Source: Cristatella mucedo (Eukaryota > Bryozoa > Phylactolaemata > Cristatellidae). From it: a stretch of DNA of 64,000 bases. Below the pieces are notes generated by a model. The model had not been told where the DNA came from and did not search any database. It saw nothing but the letters and a program-made list of their open reading frames with translations. Below are positions 58,990 through 64,000 of this stretch, one piece after another; position 1 is the first letter of the stretch, and every line of letters starts with the position of its first letter. The stretch is taken from NCBI GenBank assembly GCA_009760855.2, contig WPIO01000027.1, forward strand, positions 3,404,501-3,468,500. Reading direction: 5' to 3'. The position numbers and the translations under genes are program-made.

Positions 58990-60290
58990 CTTTGCAGCAA
59001 ATTTTGACAAGGGGAGGGGGTGCCATTTGTAGCTTTGTCCCCGAGCGCCCAAAGGTCTCACTACGTCTCTGCACAGCCCATTTCGGTTCGTCGTCGTCTG
59101 CGAGAGCGCGGCTGGCCATCGACACCGGACGAGATGATCCCGTTCGAAAAACGACGAGCGTTCCACGAGAGATGCAAGTCCGACGAGCGTTTCCCGAGAA
59201 GGCCGCAGATGGAAGTCAAGATCACTAAGTATGCGGGCGTTGAAAACAGGCGTAAGCTGTGGCTTTCGCCCGTCATCCGACCTTCGCCGAACATACCCGA
59301 AGCCTTCCAACCCGGCAGGGTAACGGCTTGCGTGCTCGCCCTGCTTGCGACCACTGTGGGTGGCATAGAGCGAAATGCGGTTCACTCTACTGAGCGAGCG
59401 GCAGCCATCTCTGCGGCTCGGCACACGGCCTACCGTACTGAGAAGCCCGCGGTTGACCGACAGTGCCTGTCTGCGAGCGGCCGTCAGTTAATACTAGTGG
59501 CCGACTATTCATACTAGCCTTTAGACAGTTTGGCTGCTCCGCCTGCGTCGCGTCCAAATGTTAACGTCGTTTACACCCTGGGATTACTGCATCTGCGTGA
59601 CTTCACGCCTGCGATCGAATGTCCATGCATGACCTTAACATAGCTTATCACGAGGTCAAAATTTGCAATTTGACAGAGACTGCCTGCAGGATAAAGAGAG
59701 AGGGAGAGATCAACTGCACTCAAGCATCACCATTCGACTCAGTCGTCCACGCCTCTTCGATCCGGACTGACAGCCTCGACTTGGCCGCCGTAAGCTGCAT
59801 GACCTCCTTGACCTGCATGATCTGCATGACCTGCTTGAGCTGCTTTAATGCACGGACCTCTTTGGCCCCAGGTGGCTACGCGGCTAATCTAACATCACAA
59901 GGCGAAGGAATGGTGTACAGGCTGATGGGCCCCTCTGGTTAGTACGAGTTGCTTCCTGCTGTATACACGACACTTACATATGCCTCTACATGTTAATAAT
60001 GAAAGTTAAATTATCCTTTATACATTCTTGCACCTTAAGATGCTGTCTCGAGTCCGCAGGAAGCACCGAGTACCAAGTCCCTCCTTTGCGACCGTCGCCG
60101 ACAGACTGACCACGGCATTTAACCAGTAGCGCAATTACCGCCTACTGAGATTAGAAAGCACTCGACATTTGTATTTGCAGTAGTACTGGAACCACGAATT
60201 GACTTTGTCGGCAGCAATAACAAACACCATCTCGGGCCGAGTAGCCGCTCACGACCGGCCTGCATAGATACAGTAACACAGTAGCTGTAG
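58990..60290. other. Unassigned host DNA
   Basis: The longest frame (59,020-59,517, plus) has no domain I recognise, and two other frames overlap it. Nothing is supported. Confidence 0.4.
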
Positions 60291-60451
60291 TGGTAGTAGT
60301 AGAAGAAAGAGGGAGAGAGGAGAGAGAGAGGAGAGAGAGAGGAGAGAGAGAGGAGAGAGACAGACAGACAGAGGAGAGACAGACAGAGACAGACACACAG
60401 AGAGAGACAGACAGAGGAGCGACAGAGACAGAGAGAGACACAGAGAGAGAC

Positions 60452-60565
<114 letters not shown>

Positions 60566-60889
60566 CTGGGCAGCGTGCCCCGAATCCAGCAGCATCCACA
60601 GCTGCCTTTTCTCTAACTCATTCCCTCTCTCCACTTCCTCCCCCCTCTCACGCTAGCCAAGCCGCGGATTGCTGCTTAAGGCATTTAAGCGCATGTAAGG
60701 CTTACCGCGACTAAGTCATTCTCGCGGCGCTGGCTGTCCGACGTCCAAGCCTCTTAATACGCACCGCCATCGACCTCAACCTAACAACGATAGGTAGCAG
60801 ACGCGCGCACCGTCTGCAAAACTGCCACCGTTGAAATATACCCGTTTGTCCGTCCCCGATCCCCTCGACTACTTACCGGCGTTTCGCAT

Positions 60890-61720
60890 AGATCGCTAGC
60901 CGGCGCCGCGGCAGCGAGCGGCGCGGGCTTCCCCGGCGCCGCCGCCGAGTACATTCGGCGCGCGCGGCGGCGGCACTAGTAAACCCCCACCCCTACACAA
61001 AACGCATGGTTGCGCCATGTATCCTAATCGTGGCCGACTGGGAGCGGGCCGGTCGAACCAGGGCGCCTCGCCCGCCTCTGCTACCTAGGAACTTGGTTTG
61101 GCCCAGGGGTATGGTGCTCGCCTTTACCGCACAGAGACCGTGGGCTCGAGCGTAGAGCGCCCGGATAGATTTTAATTTCTCTTGGGGGCTATATTAATGA
61201 ATTCTACATTCATTATACTTGCAACGGTCGCCGCCAGTAGGCACCGCAGCGGGGCGGGGTATCCCAAGCGCTCGGGTGGGCTGGCCCGGTCCGTTAGCGG
61301 CGGCGAATGGGCGTAGCTCAACCGCCTTGACCCATGTTTGCTTCCCTCGCAGCCCAAAGGGGGGGGGCGGCAGCGCGGCGGCGGAGGCGGCGATCGCGTG
61401 CACTAAGAAAGCGCGCGCTCGGTCGGCTCGAAACTGACGGCTGCCGGATCTGAAGCGTCCCACAGCCAACAACGGGCTCCGGAGCACGCGGCAGCACGGC
61501 ACGGCTCCGCAGGTCTAGCGAGGCCGCGGGGCGCGCACCGATGCTCTAGCAGCGACCCCTGGCGCCACCGCGAGGCTCAATCTCGCTCAGGCGCCGGACC
61601 TCACGGTCTTCGAGGCAGCGACCCCTCGCGCCCGCCGTCTGCTGCCGGCGCCCTCTGCTGCCCGCGGGCGGCAGTAGCCGTCCGTGACTCTTCGGTTCGT
61701 GCGCCGACGTGCAAAGACTA
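60890..61720. promoter_or_regulatory. CpG-rich island-like stretch
   Basis: CpG density is high (for example CGCGCGCGGCGGCGGCAC near 60,959), with short repeats of AGCGACCCCT. It could be a promoter region, but no adjacent first exon is identifiable. Confidence 0.35.
61088..61200 (+). mobile_element. tRNA-derived SINE variant
   Basis: A-box region TGGCCCAGGGGTATGGTGCT and B box GGGCTCGAGC, then CTCTTGGGGGCTATATTAAT, as in the 32,282 copy. Confidence 0.65.
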
Positions 61721-61724
61721 GCCG

Positions 61725-62765
61725 AATCGCAAAGTGTCGTAACGGCCCAGGGCCGCGTACTGAAAAGGAGGATTTAAGACGGCGCGGCTTCGTTATGCTC
61801 TTCGACGGCTATAAGCGGCTTACTTTCTCGTGCCTTTGCCTATGCACTGTATAGTATTGTTTGGTTCATAGATTAAATGTTTTTCTTTCAGGTCTCGTAG
61901 CCGGCTGCCGTAGCTGGTTTGCTTTCACATCGGGAGTGGGGTCCAGCCACGTTCCCCTGGGGGGGGGGGAGCCAGAGCAATGCGATGCGCCGTGCCGGAG
62001 CAATTAAGCTTCAGCGGCGCGCCTAACATTTCGCGCAACTCCGCCTCGAGCGAGTCGCACTCTCGGCTCGCACCTGGATCTCATCGCTTTTTTAATCCGG
62101 AAGTAGCTGCGACGTAGTTGGCTTGCAGGACTCTCCGCCGCCTACTCTTCATATTTGATCAGCTGGATCGCCACAGACCGAGCTAAGGCCTCTGAGCACC
62201 GCGGGCGACTTTGCCGGACGACTTCGCCTGAGCGTTCTAGACTCTGCGTTCGAGGAGATACTTGTCCGATCGACGGTCAGCTGGATCGACAGGGCTCTGC
62301 ATTAGGGAATCGCTCTCCTTCGTAGCTTTCCGAACCGCCGCGCTGCCTCGATAACGCGCGTAGCACCCATCCCGTTCGCCACTGCGAGTTGCTTCCAGTC
62401 GCTCGCCGTTCGCACACTCGTTCGAAGCCCCTGAAGGCGGAAACTGCGCGGTCCTAGCGGCACGAAGCTTCCGCCTGACTGCTACTGAAAGCAGGCGCTA
62501 ACGTTTCCAAGTGATGGACGAGCGAAGGGCCATTCGCGACTGTCACCTGCGACCGGGTACCAGCCAGGTACTGAGCTATCAAACCACGATTCCTGACAGC
62601 ACAGCTGGCGGCGGCAGAATTGCTCTCCGCAGGCGCTTGATAGGCCGAACCCTTGTCGAAAGCTCGCCATCTTAGGCCTCTTATTAGTCGAACGTACGTA
62701 GCCTTCGTATGTAACTCCAGAAAGGCACAAAGACTATAAAGTCCAGAAAGCCACAAAGACTATAT
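61725..62765. other. Unassigned GC-rich host DNA
   Basis: No supported gene. A pyrimidine tract and TTTCAG at about 61,880-61,891 could be an acceptor, but no coding exon follows convincingly. Confidence 0.35.
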
Positions 62766-62769
62766 GGGT

Positions 62770-63870
62770 GTTGCGCAGGTCACTTACTCAGAGCCTAAGC
62801 GGCTTTAGTTACGCATTTGGTAGCCAACAGACTTCATTTCGCGAAACGAAGAGAAAATGAGAAGCATAGCAGAGTCAGACGAGCAGTCGAGGTAGCGAGT
62901 AGCACGGAACTAGCAGCTCAAGACGGCTGAAAAGGATGTGCCATAGTCGGCAGCAGGAGAATAGTCATCGTTGCATAAGAATTGCGGAGGAATGCAGCAG
63001 CTAATATATTGCACATACAGGACCTGAGGGCACGAGCAGGCTAAAACTGGTGCATCAGCTCAGCTAGGTACGAAGGAGCCAAGCCTTGGCAGACCTTGTG
63101 GGTCAGCGTAAGAGCTTTGCTCTGTCTCCGTTGAGCAACCGGCAGCCATCCAAGCTCTTTCAGCAAAGGAGACACGCGGTCAAACCTCTGGGATTTGAAA
63201 AAACTAGCTTTGCAGCCTTATTCATCACCAGCCTAGTGGCCTAGTGGGATTTTTAGTTAGCCAACCAAAATGGAATCGCAATAATCTAGCCGAGATAGAA
63301 CCAGGGAGCTAGTTAAATGTTTTGCAAGCGCCACCGTGGAAGACAGTCTCCCATCTTAAATAGGGATCGGACGCGATGGCTAGCTGTGGAGGCGGTCTTC
63401 TTAACGAAGCTTTCAAAATTTAGGCAGCTGTCAAAGACGACAACTAAATTCCGAGCACACGATGACTATCGCAGAACAGCATCACCTATTAGTACAGCAA
63501 AGTCTTCTAGTCCAGTTACATGCTTGGGAACTCGCATGAGTAGCCGTCCCATTTTATCATCGGTTAGTTTGAGGAGATGTGCCGACATCAAAGATCGAAT
63601 ATGTGCAAGGCAAGCATTCAGTTTATCAGTCATTGCAGCAGACTCCAACGGTTTAAGCGGCAAATACAGCTGAGTAACTTCGGCATAAAAGCGATGGCCG
63701 GTTCCACGGGGCTGAATCGCTTTTCCCAGAGGTTGAGTATAAATGGAGAACAACGAAGGACCGAGGACGAACCCTCGTGGGACTCCACAGGTGACTGGTG
63801 TGCTGGATGCGACCTGAAGTCGGCGAGCCGGTGTGACTACCGGTGCGATTAGCGTATTTGGAGGCAATTA
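62770..63870 (-). mobile_element. LINE-B 3' half
   Basis: The 3' end (GCCTAAGCGGCTTTAGTTAC, GTAGCCAACAGACTTCAT) is followed on the reverse strand by RT coding: TPVTCGVPRGFVLGPSLFS and FYAEVTQLYLPLK (the YADD-box region, with A-E in place of A-D). It is the best-preserved LINE-B palm domain here. Confidence 0.8.
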
Positions 63871-64000
63871 TGTTCGGTTCTCTGGGACGGCAGAGTGCAG
63901 TCTTCTCCCTTTCTAGCGGTGTCGTCTCTTCGCGACACGCTTAGCGCGATACGAATCCGGCCCCATGCGGCTAAGCTACGCATATTCATATTGTTGGCCT

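Noticed and set aside
59020-59517. 165-codon plus-strand ORF as a gene
   Set aside because: No recognised motif, competing frames of similar length overlap it, and no splice or promoter context supports it.

Overview
The window joins two very different kinds of DNA. Bases 1 to about 11,700 are AT-rich, tightly packed with genes and virus-like: a decaying Polinton/Maverick (adintovirus-like) element that continues beyond the left edge. Bases 11,700 to 64,000 are mixed to GC-rich animal DNA with introns, microsatellites, nested retrotransposons and DNA transposons. The host looks like an invertebrate animal. It has CR1/L2-type LINEs, tRNA-derived SINEs, Tc1 and hAT remnants, and an intron-rich golgin-160-like gene. 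I cannot name the species.

Viral block. Left to right on the + strand: the 3' part of an FtsK/HerA-type packaging ATPase, two helix-rich unknown genes, two penton-like (minor capsid) paralogues, a pVI-like minor protein with an adenain-type cleavage-site look-alike, a double-jelly-roll major capsid protein, a YqaJ-type exonuclease, a phage-like fibre and, after a divergent zinc-binding gene, a retroviral-type integrase. Two reverse-strand genes (a small membrane protein and a Cys-rich unknown) close the block before an AT-rich foldback region. The block holds frameshifts, five nonsense codons that each fit a C-to-T change, and two LINE insertions. One LINE has split a penton-like gene and the other the integrase. 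TATAG lies within 0-7 bases of most start codons and looks like a lineage-specific start or promoter signal. PolB and the maturation protease are not in the window.

Host block. The main cellular gene is a GOLGA3 (golgin-160) homologue on the + strand. I assembled ten exons from 20,064 to 47,360; splice phases agree at every junction and give 872 codons plus a stop. Its introns hold a 2.5-kb LINE-B copy, other LINE and SINE pieces, long (CT)n runs and (CTG)33 just upstream of the last exon. The exons contain a heptad-length tandem repeat, and one acceptor is duplicated.

Mobile DNA is layered. LINE-A copies (3' tails of ATT repeats) sit inside viral genes, inside a SINE and inside a 1.5-kb foldback element that itself sits in an older LINE. 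A SPIN-like hAT MITE with an 8-bp target duplication lies in another LINE-A copy. From 47.4 to 64 kb there is no gene I can support: only repeats, a hAT transposase remnant, purine tracts and a CpG-rich stretch near 61 kb.
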